Shown here: one piece after another, positions 16,902-25,794 of the stretch
How the letters are laid out: each line of letters starts with the position of its first letter
How positions within the stretch are numbered: the first letter of the stretch is position 1
Assembly (NCBI GenBank): GCA_016298185.1
Contig: JAEDDA010000003.1
Location: 1 to 60,106 of the forward strand
Reading direction: 5' to 3'
Length of the DNA: 60,106 nt
Source of the DNA: Bacilli bacterium
Lineage (GTDB): Bacteria; Bacillota_I; Bacilli_A; RFN20; CAG-826
Translations under genes and position numbers: made by a program
The notes under the pieces: generated by a model
What the model was told of the DNA's origin: nothing
Seen by the model: the letters and a program-made list of their open reading frames with translations, nothing else
The model's database searches: none

Positions 16902-17824
16902 AAGTTATTTTCCTCCTTTAGCAGTTCTTTATTCTTTTTCCATTTTTTAATTCTAGGAACAATAGTTTTTCTTAAATGTGGGATACCTAAGAATAAGGCA
17001 ACGATTACTGCGGCGAGCATCTTTAATAAGTCAGTATCTAAACCAATAAAGACAACGGTTTGATAAACGATATAGTAAATAATGGAGCCCACTCCTACTG
17101 AGAGTAATCTCACTAAGAAGTTTGGCGATACTTTAGAGAATATTGCCGTGCCGATAACGACTGCGCATAAGCCAATAACAATCGCGCCTCTTCCCATATT
17201 GATATCTGCGAATCCTTGATATTGAGACAATAAAGCACCTGATAAGGCTACTAAACCGTTAGAAATCATAAGACCTAAAACGATATTGAATTTAGTGTTA
17301 ATACCTTGTGCCTTACTCATCTTAGGATTATTACCTGTCGCTCTAATGGATGCACCGAGTTCTGTACCAAAGAACAAATATAATAATCCGGCAACTGCGA
17401 TAAGGATTAAGAATAATATCCATAAACTGTTATAGATATTTAATTGCGACACTAATACGGGTGTCGCTCTAGCGTTAATTGCGATATTAGCTTTGCTACC
17501 CGCGATTTTTAAATTAATAGACCATAAGGCTAATTGGGTTAAGATACCTGCTAGGATAGGTGGTATACCTAAACATGTGTAGAGAAGACCTGTCACAAGT
17601 CCACACAATAAACCAGCGAGGAATCCTAATAATAAACCGAGTGCGAAATGTCCTCCATGAGCCATAACTACCACACAGACAATGCCACCTGTAGCAAAGC
17701 TGCCATCGACAGTTAAGTCAGCGATATTTAATACTTTAAAAGTAATAAATACACCGATAGCCATGATCGACCATATAAGCGCTAGACATAGCGCACCAGG
17801 TATTGAAGATAAATATTCAAGCAT
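16898..17824 (-). CDS. ABC transporter permease, TrpY-like
   Basis: 308 aa with about eight to nine hydrophobic helices. It resembles branched-chain-amino-acid/sugar-type permeases (BPD_transp_2 family): GVFITFKVLNIADLTVDGSFATGG at the N-terminus and GTELGASIRATGNNPKMSKAQGINT in the loop that contacts the ATPase. It lies between the substrate-binding protein (one base away) and the ATPase (4-base overlap), so the three are co-translated. Substrate not known from sequence. Confidence 0.9.
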   Translation of the reverse strand: MLEYLSSIPGALCLALIWSIMAIGVFITFKVLNIADLTVDGSFATGGIVCVVVMAHGGHFALGLLLGFLAGLLCGLVTGLLYTCLGIPPILAGILTQLALWSINLKIAGSKANIAINARATPVLVSQLNIYNSLWILFLILIAVAGLLYLFFGTELGASIRATGNNPKMSKAQGINTKFNIVLGLMISNGLVALSGALLSQYQGFADINMGRGAIVIGLCAVVIGTAIFSKVSPNFLVRLLSVGVGSIIYYIVYQTVVFIGLDTDLLKMLAAVIVALFLGIPHLRKTIVPRIKKWKKNKELLKEENNL

Positions 17825-17825
17825 A

Positions 17826-18776
17826 TTATTCGATTGGGGTGAATCCTTCAGGAACTGTGATGCCTAGTGTTTCACAAATCGTAGGATTATATTTCTTAAC
17901 AGGATTTTCATCATAAGCAATTGGCATTTTAGAAATATCTTTCTTATCTTTTAAAATCTCAACCGCCATTTGACCGGTTTTTAAACCTAAGTTGTAGTAA
18001 CTAATTGATAACGTGAATGCGCCACAACCTCTGCACATACCTTCTTCACCAGTGACTACTGGAACGTTATGTGAGGAACAAACGGAATTAATAACAGAGG
18101 TGCATGAAGCAGCAGCATTATCTGTTGGAATATATAAGACATCAATATTATTGATATTGCCATTTAAGACCGCACTAATATCATTACTATCTGAGAATGA
18201 CATTCTTGTTGTGGTTAAACCTTTTGCTTGTAATTCGCTTTCCACAACTTGAACTTGGTATAAAGAGTTAGCTTCTGCAGAACAGTATAATAAACCAACT
18301 TTTGTGGCACTTGGGAATACATCAACAATCATTTGTGCTTGTTCATCAAGTGGCGCTAAATCACTTGTTCCAGAAACATTGCCACCGACTGTACCATCAA
18401 AGTCTTCAATACCTAAGGCAACACCGTATTCAGTAATGGATGTACCCAAGATAGGAATTGTGGTTGTGCTATTGTAAGCCGCTTGTAGAGCTGGGGTAGC
18501 ATTAGCCATAATAAGATCAACTTTCTTACTGACAAATGAATTAGCAATAGTGGTACATGTTGCGGAATCACCGGATGCGTTCTGTAAATCAAATTTTACA
18601 TTTTCCGCGCCTAAACCTTCCTTAACAGCGTCCATAAATCCTTTTGTGGCTGCGTCTAAGGCATCATGAGTGATTAATTGGCAAATACCAATCGTGGTTT
18701 TCTTCTTTGTTAAATTGCAACCTGTAATCGCCATTGCAATTAAAGGGAAGATGAGTAGTAGTTTAGTCTTTTTCAT
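17826..18776 (-). CDS. ABC transporter substrate-binding lipoprotein, ABC_sub_bind (TrpX-like) family
   Basis: 316 aa with a lipoprotein signal (ITGC, Cys20). The mature part is the two-lobed ABC_sub_bind fold: IGICQLITHDALDAATKGFMDAV at the start, NSFVSKKVDLIMANATPALQAAY, GTSDLAPLDEQAQMI, and a hinge region near FSLSISYYNLGLKTGQMA. Members import tryptophan, tyrosine or other small ligands in Gram-positive bacteria; which one applies here is unknown. First gene of its operon. GGAGAC ribosome site precedes the ATG, and a structured leader with a terminator lies upstream. Confidence 0.9.
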   Translation of the reverse strand: MKKTKLLLIFPLIAMAITGCNLTKKKTTIGICQLITHDALDAATKGFMDAVKEGLGAENVKFDLQNASGDSATCTTIANSFVSKKVDLIMANATPALQAAYNSTTTIPILGTSITEYGVALGIEDFDGTVGGNVSGTSDLAPLDEQAQMIVDVFPSATKVGLLYCSAEANSLYQVQVVESELQAKGLTTTRMSFSDSNDISAVLNGNINNIDVLYIPTDNAAASCTSVINSVCSSHNVPVVTGEEGMCRGCGAFTLSISYYNLGLKTGQMAVEILKDKKDISKMPIAYDENPVKKYNPTICETLGITVPEGFTPIE

Positions 18777-18806
18777 AAATTTGTCTCCTTTTCTAAACTA
18801 ATAAAA

Positions 18807-18837
18807 TAAAAAGTTTGATGTTGTTAGCACCAAACTT
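18807..18837 (-). terminator. Leader terminator upstream of the ABC operon
   Basis: On the minus strand AAGTTTG pairs perfectly with CAAACTT over a 13-base loop and is followed by TTTTTATTTT. It lies between the leader and the ATG of the substrate-binding gene, with no gene between it and the structured leader, which argues for attenuation rather than the end of another transcript. Confidence 0.85.
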
Positions 18838-18945
18838 CAATATCCATTTTTCTTTTCGGTGCCGTTTAGATTTATTAATCAACAACACCTAATAGCTAAA
18901 AGGCCAAGACATCATTGATTATGTTTTGGGTAATAATAGCTATAA
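18807..18945 (-). promoter_or_regulatory. Structured mRNA leader (candidate riboswitch or attenuator) of the ABC operon
   Basis: Read on the minus strand, AUAGCUA (near 18943) can pair with UAGCUAU (near 18893), enclosing a hairpin CCAAAACAU/AUGUCUUGG with one mismatch. Then GGUGUU (18889-18884) can pair with GGCACC (18863-18858) around a small GAUU/AAUC hairpin. A perfect terminator follows 31 bases before the gene. GGUGUUGUUG can instead pair with UAACAACAUC in the terminator loop, and GCACC with GGUGC there, so the folds compete. No T-box core (TGGNACC) or other class I know is present. Confidence 0.55.
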
Positions 18946-19087
18946 AAATAAAAGAATGTGTGTTTCATATTATTTCTTGTGTATAAGTCTAATACAAAAG
19001 AAAAGAATATATCAACAATTAATTATTAAATAAGGAAAAATACCGAGATAAACATTTATTTTATTAGTAAGCGCTAATCCCGTTTTA

Positions 19088-19122
19088 TAAAAAACAAGCA
19101 CCTCTAATGGGTTGCTTGTTTT
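19088..19122 (-). terminator. Terminator of the VTT-domain gene, overlapping its last codons
   Basis: On the minus strand AAAACAAGCA pairs perfectly with TGCTTGTTTT (10 bp; 19122-19113 with 19100-19091) and a T run follows. The stop codon at 19106-19104 lies in the loop, so the last residues (KQAT) are encoded by the stem itself. Confidence 0.88.
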
Positions 19123-19895
19123 AATTCTTTATTGGTTTTTCTTTTCTTAAGATACTTGGTTAACCACTTATCAATCTTTCTTACCAACCAGAATAATAAT
19201 CCTAAGTAGGCTATAATAACCACAAGTAATCTTATATATTCAATAATGTTATTTCCAATAAAGACCCAATTGAATTCTTTAAGATTATTCACTAAGTCTT
19301 GAGGAATGATTTGTAAGCCGAAAACGATAGTGGCGCAGCCAATACCTCTACATAAAACGATTTCCGCGAGGTGGACCCAGAAGTTCATTTTAGTAGCGCC
19401 GCTCACCATACAGATTGCGTCATCAGGGAAGATAGGTAATAAGTACATGACTGGAACATAGACCATACCTTTTTCTTGGACTAAGTCTTTAGCCTCTTCA
19501 TAATCTTCTTTTCCTAATATTTTAATAATGGCTTTATTGCCACCGAATCTTCCGATTAAATCCATGATCACTGAAGTAATAACAACGGAAACAAAACAAA
19601 TAAGGAAGATAACTATCGGTGGATAATAATCAAATGTTGCCACAGATAATAAATCAAAAATCATGCTACAAGCAGGAACAAAAGATAAGAACACAGTGAA
19701 TGAAACACGTAAAAGAATATAAACAATAACGGCCCAACCACCTGTGGATTTGATCCATCCTTTTAACTTATCAGCATCAGTAAAACCAAAATGTCTTAAG
19801 ACAAAATAGATGGCTACACTAATCGCCGCAACGACTAATAAAACCACTAATATTTTTAAATATTTCTTTAATTTTTCCTTACTTGGTAATTTCAT
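19104..19895 (-). CDS. TVP38/TMEM64 (VTT domain) family membrane protein
   Basis: 263 aa from the ATG at 19895. A longer TTG start at 19931 has no ribosome site. There are about six hydrophobic segments. The VTT-domain core is visible: FVPACSMIFDLLSVATF, DLIGRFGGNKAI and the conserved re-entrant stretch LPIFPDDAICMVSGATKM. Related proteins (DedA/VTT superfamily) act in lipid scrambling or undecaprenyl-phosphate/phospholipid transport, but this member's role is unknown. Its basic C-terminus (WLTKYLKKRKTNKELKQ) is cytoplasmic. It is a single-gene unit. Confidence 0.85.
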   Translation of the reverse strand: MKLPSKEKLKKYLKILVVLLVVAAISVAIYFVLRHFGFTDADKLKGWIKSTGGWAVIVYILLRVSFTVFLSFVPACSMIFDLLSVATFDYYPPIVIFLICFVSVVITSVIMDLIGRFGGNKAIIKILGKEDYEEAKDLVQEKGMVYVPVMYLLPIFPDDAICMVSGATKMNFWVHLAEIVLCRGIGCATIVFGLQIIPQDLVNNLKEFNWVFIGNNIIEYIRLLVVIIAYLGLLFWLVRKIDKWLTKYLKKRKTNKELKQATH

Positions 19896-20157
19896 GACTC
19901 TCTTATTGTAATCTTTTATATTAAAAAACAAAAATAAAGAAGTATCAACTTATATCATTCCTGACATTATTTAAGGTTCATCTAAGTTATAGTTATTATC
20001 AAAAAAAGAAAATAGTGATGCAGAAGTTTCTTTAAAAAGAAATAAAGGTATAATTGAAGCGGTTCAAGACGGAATCAAAATTAAATTTATTGTTATTTAT
20101 AATAAATATTTAAATATAAATAATGTAGAATTGTATTTGTAATACGAGGTGATTTTT

Positions 20158-21420
20158 ATGGTATTAGATTCTTTATTAACTTTAACTATCGTTAGTTTGA
20201 TTATTTCTCTTATTGTTTTAGTTGTTTTAGTTGTGGTCCTTATAGTTCTTTTAAAAAGAAAACCACAACCCCAAGTGGAACAACAAGCCCCTGTTTTAGA
20301 TTTAAAAGAAATTGGTGCTTTATCTAACCAACTAGATAACCTTTCTAAAGAAATGAAAGGCAATATTGAACTTGCTGTTAGCAAAGAAATGACTAAGACC
20401 TACGAAGTGCTTGGCAAACAATCAAATGAAAATAATGAAAAATTAGATAGATTCAAATCCGGAATTACCGAAGATTTAAATAAGAGATTTGACGCGCTTA
20501 ATGAAGCGATGGTTAATCGTTTAAATGACATCAATAAAAAGGTTGATGAAAAACTTCAAGAAGGTTTTAAAGGCACTTCTGAATCAATGGCGCAAGTAAG
20601 AGAAAGACTCCAAGCTATTGATGATGCGCAAAAGAATATTGAAACATTATCTAAAGATGTTGTTTCTTTAAGAAATGTCTTAGAAGGAAATCAATCCCGC
20701 GGACAATATGGCGAATATCAATTATCCATGGTTTTGCATAATGTCTTTGGTGACACAGTTGGTTGTTATCAAGAACAATACACAATGAAGAAAGTCAAAG
20801 ATGGTGATGATGTTCGCGCTGATGCAGTGGTGTTTATGCCAGAGCCAAACAAGATGATTTGTATCGACTCAAAATTCCCATTCCAAGATTACAATCGTAT
20901 TTTTGAAAGTACAGATAAAGAGGAGATTGAAAAACTCACAAAAGATTTCACCTCTTCAGTGAAAAAACATATCACTGCGATTAAAGATAAATATATCGTT
21001 GAAGGTAAAACTGCGCCTAATGCGATTATGTTTATTCCTAATGATGGTGTCTTTGCGTTTATCTTTCAAAATTGTCAGGATGCTGTCGAATACGCACGTG
21101 CGCAACGTGTTGTGTTGACATCACCAAGTACACTTCCATCTATCTTATACACAATCAATATGGTTCGTATCGAAGTTGAAAGAGCAAAGAATGTCCAAGA
21201 GATTTCTAGACAACTATCCAGACTTGGTAAAGACTTTGAAATGTTTGGTCGAGAATGGGATCAATTCTCATCTCAACTTGAGAAAGCCTCAAATAGCAGA
21301 GAAAAACTCGATAAACGAGTTGGTAAAATTACTTCTAAGTTCGATGCGATTAAAACGAGTAATCCATCAGAACTTACAAGTGAAGATGAACCTCAATTAA
21401 TTGAAGGTGACGATCAATAA
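20158..21420 (+). CDS. rmuC: DNA recombination protein RmuC family
   Basis: 420 aa from the ATG at 20158, chosen over an in-frame GTG at 20149 that is part of the GAGGTG ribosome site. One N-terminal membrane helix (about residues 5-30) is followed by a long coiled coil (about 45-175) and the RmuC domain, with GNQSRGQYGEYQLSMVL, DAVVFMPEPNKMICIDSKFPFQDYNRI and VVLTSPSTLPSILYTI. RmuC proteins limit DNA inversions and are predicted nuclease-fold proteins. Length is normal. It is convergent with the next gene. Confidence 0.92.
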   Translation: MVLDSLLTLTIVSLIISLIVLVVLVVVLIVLLKRKPQPQVEQQAPVLDLKEIGALSNQLDNLSKEMKGNIELAVSKEMTKTYEVLGKQSNENNEKLDRFKSGITEDLNKRFDALNEAMVNRLNDINKKVDEKLQEGFKGTSESMAQVRERLQAIDDAQKNIETLSKDVVSLRNVLEGNQSRGQYGEYQLSMVLHNVFGDTVGCYQEQYTMKKVKDGDDVRADAVVFMPEPNKMICIDSKFPFQDYNRIFESTDKEEIEKLTKDFTSSVKKHITAIKDKYIVEGKTAPNAIMFIPNDGVFAFIFQNCQDAVEYARAQRVVLTSPSTLPSILYTINMVRIEVERAKNVQEISRQLSRLGKDFEMFGREWDQFSSQLEKASNSREKLDKRVGKITSKFDAIKTSNPSELTSEDEPQLIEGDDQ

Positions 21421-21445
21421 GAAGTGCTTATTAGCACTTCTTTTT
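21421..21445. terminator. Two-way terminator between rmuC and the UPF0371 gene
   Basis: GAAGTGCT (21421-21428) pairs perfectly with AGCACTTC (21433-21440) over a 4-base loop. TTTTT follows on the plus strand. It starts right after the rmuC stop and overlaps the end of the minus-strand gene. Confidence 0.92.
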
Positions 21446-22931
21446 ATCCTTTGAAATATAATTTCTTTTTGTGATTTACTGGTTCTTCAGTGACATTAAT
21501 ACCCAAGGCTTTTAATGTGCTTCTTTCAACCTCGGAAAGGATGGTACTGCTGTGGAGTTCTAATCCTTTTAATTTTGGAAGTTGTTTTAACGCTAATTCA
21601 GCAAGTGGATTAGTGATAGCTTGAATTGATAGAGCGATAAGAACTTCTTGCGCTCTAATGCCAGCGTAGTTTCTATGTAAGTAATTAACTTTTAACGTTA
21701 CGATTGGCTCTATAACACTTGGTGATAATAAGTAGATACTTTTATCAATCTTTGCGAAGTATTTAAGTGTATTGAGTAATAGTGCAGCGGAGGCTCCTAA
21801 TAGTTGAGAACGGTGACCGGTAATAATCTTACCATTTTCAAGTTCAATAGCTTCGCTAGGTTCGTTTTCTTTCTTTTCAATTTCTAATGCTTTTTTAACG
21901 CATTTACGATCAGTTGGTTGAACTCCCGCTTTGTTCATAAGCATTTCCATTTTTTCTAATGCTTCATTTGGAAGTTTGCCGAGGAAGATTTTCAATCTTG
22001 TTTCGTAATATCTTCTGAGGATTTCTTTTTTACTGGCTTCAATGACTTTTTCTTCATCTTTGATGCCAAAACCTACCATATTAACACCCATATCTGTTGG
22101 TGAATGATATGGTGTTTGACCATAGATCTTTTCAAATATTGCCTTGAGCAGTGGGAAGACTTCAACATCTCTATTGTAGTTAACTGTGGTGACACCATAT
22201 TTCTCTAAATGGAAGGGGTCAATCATATTGACGTCGTTTAAATCAATTGTCGCGGCTTCATAAGCTAAGTTAACTGGATGATTTAAAGGTAAATTCCACA
22301 CTGGGAATGTTTCATATTTTGCATATCCTGCGCGGATACCGTTTTTGTTATCTAAATAAATTTGTGATAAACAAGCCGCCATTTTGCCGCTTCCTGGTCC
22401 AGGTGCGGTAACAACCACTAATGGACGAGTGGTTTTTACATATTCATTCTTGCCTAAACCTTCATCGCTAACAATGAGTGGAATGTTATGTGGATAGCCG
22501 TTAATCTTATAGGATTTATAAACATTGATTCCGCTATTCTTGAGTTTTTGTTCAAATTCAAAAATAGAGGAGAAATCTTGATAGAAAGAAATGATTACAG
22601 AAGAGACATATAAACCAACATTATTATATGTATCAATTAATCTAAATACTTCTTCTTGATATGTGATTCCGATATCTCCTCTAACTTTGTTAGAATTGAT
22701 ATCGTTTGCATTCACGACGATGATAATTTCCGCTTTATCTTTGATGCCTAAAAGCATTTGAAGTTTACTATCTGGTTCAAAGCCAGGAAGGACTCTTGAT
22801 GCATGATAGTCATCAAATAATTTGCCGCCAAATTCGAGGTATAATTTGTCACCGAATTTCGAAATACGATCCAAAATATTCTTTCTTTGAATATTTAAAT
22901 ATTTGTTGTTATCAAAGGGTCGCTTTTTCAT
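21444..22931 (-). CDS. UPF0371 / DUF1846 family protein
   Basis: 495 aa, the usual length. Family features: an N-terminal KRPFDNNKYLNIQRKNILDRI, KLYLEFGGKLFDDYHASRVLPGF, the P-loop-like TAPGPGSGKMAACLSQIY, and GVNMVGFGIKDEE. The biochemical function is not established; members have a P-loop-like core and are widespread in Firmicutes. Alone on its strand, divergent from the next small gene. Highly conserved, so likely a housekeeping role. Confidence 0.9.
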   Translation of the reverse strand: MKKRPFDNNKYLNIQRKNILDRISKFGDKLYLEFGGKLFDDYHASRVLPGFEPDSKLQMLLGIKDKAEIIIVVNANDINSNKVRGDIGITYQEEVFRLIDTYNNVGLYVSSVIISFYQDFSSIFEFEQKLKNSGINVYKSYKINGYPHNIPLIVSDEGLGKNEYVKTTRPLVVVTAPGPGSGKMAACLSQIYLDNKNGIRAGYAKYETFPVWNLPLNHPVNLAYEAATIDLNDVNMIDPFHLEKYGVTTVNYNRDVEVFPLLKAIFEKIYGQTPYHSPTDMGVNMVGFGIKDEEKVIEASKKEILRRYYETRLKIFLGKLPNEALEKMEMLMNKAGVQPTDRKCVKKALEIEKKENEPSEAIELENGKIITGHRSQLLGASAALLLNTLKYFAKIDKSIYLLSPSVIEPIVTLKVNYLHRNYAGIRAQEVLIALSIQAITNPLAELALKQLPKLKGLELHSSTILSEVERSTLKALGINVTEEPVNHKKKLYFKG

Positions 22932-23018
22932 ATATTAAAAATGATAAATCTTTTTATTTATGTAGAAAATAATAAAGATAGAAAAAATTACAAATATTTG
23001 AGATTATAAATATGTATT

Positions 23019-23246
23019 ATGTGTTTCTTCAGAAAAAAACCAAAAGTTCAAATTCATGGCAAATACTTCGTTGGACAATTTGTCCATTTTAGGTATCGTG
23101 ATGATTTAAAACCAGGATATGTCTATTCTGTTCATTTAGATAAAGATAACAATGTTGTTTATGACATCCAAGTTGGTGGCGAATGCCCTGCGGTGATAGT
23201 AAACATCAAGGAAGAAGAAATAATTATAATTTCTTCCAAAAAATAA
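23019..23246 (+). CDS. 75-aa protein of unknown function
   Basis: The protein reads as a short basic N-terminus (MCFFRKKPKVQIHGKY) followed by a likely five-stranded small barrel with VGQFVHFRYRDDLKPGYVYSVHL, which resembles SH3/KOW-type beta barrels but is not assignable. No Shine-Dalgarno site precedes it; instead TATAAA at 23005-23010 would put the transcript start at about 23017, two bases before the ATG. It could be a leaderless gene. Coding evidence is the intact frame and residue composition only. Confidence 0.5.
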   Translation: MCFFRKKPKVQIHGKYFVGQFVHFRYRDDLKPGYVYSVHLDKDNNVVYDIQVGGECPAVIVNIKEEEIIIISSKK

Positions 23247-23298
23247 ATAGTAAACAAGATAAAAAATCTCACTAAATCAGTAAACACACGTATATGCT

Positions 23299-23328
23299 TG
23301 GTATAGAATATCGGTGATACGGAGGATA
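23299..23328 (+). promoter_or_regulatory. Extended -10 promoter and ribosome site of the phosphohexomutase gene
   Basis: TG-G-TATAGA at 23299-23307 is an extended -10 element; CGGAGGA at 23320-23326 is the ribosome site. Two AGTAAACA boxes 30 bases apart (23249-23256 and 23279-23286) lie just upstream, the second covering the -35 position. Confidence 0.55.
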
Positions 23329-23333
23329 CCTAC

Positions 23334-25016
23334 ATGGTGGATATTAGAAAAGAATACGAAAGATGGGTCAAATGTGCATTAGAAGACCCTGATTTAGTCG
23401 AAGAATTAAAAGACATTTCTAATGATGAAAAGAAAATCGAAGACGCTTTTTATCGTAACTTAGAATTCGGAACTGGTGGACTTAGAGGAGTTATTGGTGC
23501 GGGCACTAATAGAATGAATATCTATATGGTAAGAAAAGCCTCACAAGGTTTAGCTAACTATGTAAATAAGAAATTCCCTAATAATCCAAGTATCGCAGTT
23601 TCTTTTGATTCTAGAATCAAATCTACATTATTCGCTCACATCGCTTCTGAAGTATTCGCCGCGAATGGTATCAAAGTTCATATCTATAAAGAACTTATGC
23701 CAACACCATGTCTTAGTTATGCAGTCAGAGAATTAAATTGCTCCGCAGGTATTATGGTTACAGCCAGCCATAATCCAAGTAAATATAACGGTTATAAGGT
23801 ATATGGTAGTGATGGTTGTCAAATCACCACACAAGCCGCGAGTGATATCTTAAGCGAAATCAATGCTTTAGATGTTTTTGATGATCCAAAACTTGGTGAT
23901 TATGATGCCTTTATTAAAGAAGGAATGATAAATATCATTTCTGATGATTTATATACAAAATTTATCAATAGAGTAAAACAAGAATCATTGCTCGTTGATG
24001 AGAAGTTAGATAAATCAGTGAAGATTATTTATTCTCCACTTCATGGTACAGGTTTAAAACCGGTTACCAGAATTTTGAAAGAATCTGGTTTTAACAACAT
24101 TATCGTGGTTAAAGAACAAGAACAACCAGATGGTAACTTCACAACTTGTCCATATCCAAATCCTGAGATTAGAGAAGCAATGCAAGAAGGAATCCGCTAT
24201 GCGGAAGAGAATAATGCTGACTTATTAATTGCTACTGATCCTGATGCCGATAGAGTGGGCATTGCGATTAAAGATGGCAACGAATATCGTTTATTAACTG
24301 GTAACCAAGTGGGTGTCTTATTATTTGACTATATTTGTTCTTTAAGAATTAAACATAACAAGATGCCTAAGGATCCAATCGCAGTTAAAACCATTGTTAC
24401 TACAGATATGGTGAAGAAAATCGCTGAAAAGTATGGCGTTCAAATTGTGGAAGTATTAACAGGCTTCAAATTTATTGGTGAACAAATTGGTTTATTAGAA
24501 GCTAAAGGTGAAGAAGAAAGATATATCTTTGGTTTTGAAGAAAGCTATGGCTATTTAAGCGGTGGATATGTAAGAGATAAAGATGCAGTTGATGGTGCGT
24601 TTCTAATCGCAGAGATGTTTGCCTATTATAAGCACCAAGGAATCTCTCTAGTTAGTAAACTTAGTGAACTTTATAAAGAATATGGATATTTCTCCAATTA
24701 TTTAGATTCATTTGAATTTGAAGGTTCATCTGGATTCAATAAAATGATGTCCATTATGGAGAAAGTAAGAAATCAAATTACATCCATTGGTAAATATAAG
24801 ATTGTTAATAAGATTGACTATGAAAAAGGCGTTAATGGATTACCAAAGTCCAATGTCTTAAAGTTATTCTTGGATAACGGTACATCAATCGTTGTGCGTC
24901 CTTCTGGAACAGAACCAAAATTAAAAATATATACATCCATTTGCGGTGATAATTTTGAAAATAATGATAAAACATATCAAGAACACATTAATGATGTGAA
25001 GGTGTTGTTAAAATAA
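23334..25016 (+). CDS. pgcA: Phospho-sugar mutase (phosphoglucomutase/phosphomannomutase, PgcA type)
   Basis: 560 aa, typical of the large Gram-positive PgcA/PMM enzymes. Four signatures are present: TASHNPSKYNGYKVYG with phosphoserine Ser145, the metal loop ATDPDADRVGIA, the sugar-binding GFEESYGYLSGGYVRD and the phosphate-binding RPSGTEPKLKIY. It converts hexose-1-phosphates and hexose-6-phosphates. Because the neighbouring GH130 genes would make mannose-1-phosphate and manA lies downstream, a role as mannose-phosphate mutase is likely here, though it may serve glucose too. An SGNH hydrolase gene follows after one base. Confidence 0.92.
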   Translation: MVDIRKEYERWVKCALEDPDLVEELKDISNDEKKIEDAFYRNLEFGTGGLRGVIGAGTNRMNIYMVRKASQGLANYVNKKFPNNPSIAVSFDSRIKSTLFAHIASEVFAANGIKVHIYKELMPTPCLSYAVRELNCSAGIMVTASHNPSKYNGYKVYGSDGCQITTQAASDILSEINALDVFDDPKLGDYDAFIKEGMINIISDDLYTKFINRVKQESLLVDEKLDKSVKIIYSPLHGTGLKPVTRILKESGFNNIIVVKEQEQPDGNFTTCPYPNPEIREAMQEGIRYAEENNADLLIATDPDADRVGIAIKDGNEYRLLTGNQVGVLLFDYICSLRIKHNKMPKDPIAVKTIVTTDMVKKIAEKYGVQIVEVLTGFKFIGEQIGLLEAKGEEERYIFGFEESYGYLSGGYVRDKDAVDGAFLIAEMFAYYKHQGISLVSKLSELYKEYGYFSNYLDSFEFEGSSGFNKMMSIMEKVRNQITSIGKYKIVNKIDYEKGVNGLPKSNVLKLFLDNGTSIVVRPSGTEPKLKIYTSICGDNFENNDKTYQEHINDVKVLLK

Positions 25017-25017
25017 T

Positions 25018-25794
25018 ATGAATATTTTGTGTGTTGGTAATTCCTTTGCGGTGGATGCTTCCACCTATGTCCATCAAATCGCTGAAGCAGCGGGATTAGA
25101 TATTAACATCCATGTCTTATATATCGGTGGTTGTCCAATTGATTTGCATTGGAAGAATTTTAATTCTAAAGATAAAGCCTATGAATTCTATGTAAATGGC
25201 AATAGAAATCCCACATTATGGTGTGATATTTTTGAAGGACTTAACTATAAGAAATATGACTATATTACCTTCCAACAAAGAAGTGGTGATTCCGTTGATG
25301 CGAATACATTCTTCCCGGAATTAACTTTGTTAATGGAAGGGATTAGAAAATATAGTGATGCGACATATTTATTGCATAAAACATGGAGTTATTCTAAGAG
25401 TTTCTCCCACGAAAGATATGGATCAAATCCAATGAACCAAAAAGGCATGGATGACGACATCAAAACCGCTTATATTGAGGCATCGAAAAGAAGTGGCATT
25501 CCATACATCATTCCAAGTGGAGAAGCAATTAGATTAGCCAGAGAAAAATACGGCGATGTTCTCGATAGAGATGGATATCATCTCAACGAGACGGGAAGAA
25601 CATTAACTGGTATTTTATGGGTCTTCTATTTAACTGGAAGAACTGACTTAGATATATCAAGTTTTGTTCCATCAGGACATAGTTATGATGATGTCACCAC
25701 TGGTGTTAATAAAGAAACAGTTAAAGAACTAGTGAAAATCGCTAAAAAAGCACTAGAAAACAATAAAGGATATAACTTATATGGCAAGATGTGA
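25018..25794 (+). CDS. SGNH-family hydrolase (DUF4886-like)
   Basis: 258 aa without a signal peptide. Block I is CVGNSF with Ser9, and the last block is RDGYHLNETG with Asp185 and His188 as the other likely catalytic residues; the middle has a FQQRSGDS stretch and the typical SWSYSKSF-like region. It resembles the DUF4886 branch, which includes predicted carbohydrate esterases. It starts one base after the mutase gene and overlaps the esterase gene by 14 bases, so the three form an operon. Cytoplasmic deacetylation of imported acetylated oligosaccharides is a reasonable inference. Confidence 0.8.
   Translation: MNILCVGNSFAVDASTYVHQIAEAAGLDINIHVLYIGGCPIDLHWKNFNSKDKAYEFYVNGNRNPTLWCDIFEGLNYKKYDYITFQQRSGDSVDANTFFPELTLLMEGIRKYSDATYLLHKTWSYSKSFSHERYGSNPMNQKGMDDDIKTAYIEASKRSGIPYIIPSGEAIRLAREKYGDVLDRDGYHLNETGRTLTGILWVFYLTGRTDLDISSFVPSGHSYDDVTTGVNKETVKELVKIAKKALENNKGYNLYGKM

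Noticed and set aside
18807..18945. T-box element in the importer leader
   Set aside because: No TGGNACC core; GGCACC lacks the UGG needed to pair with tRNA ends, and no specifier loop was visible.
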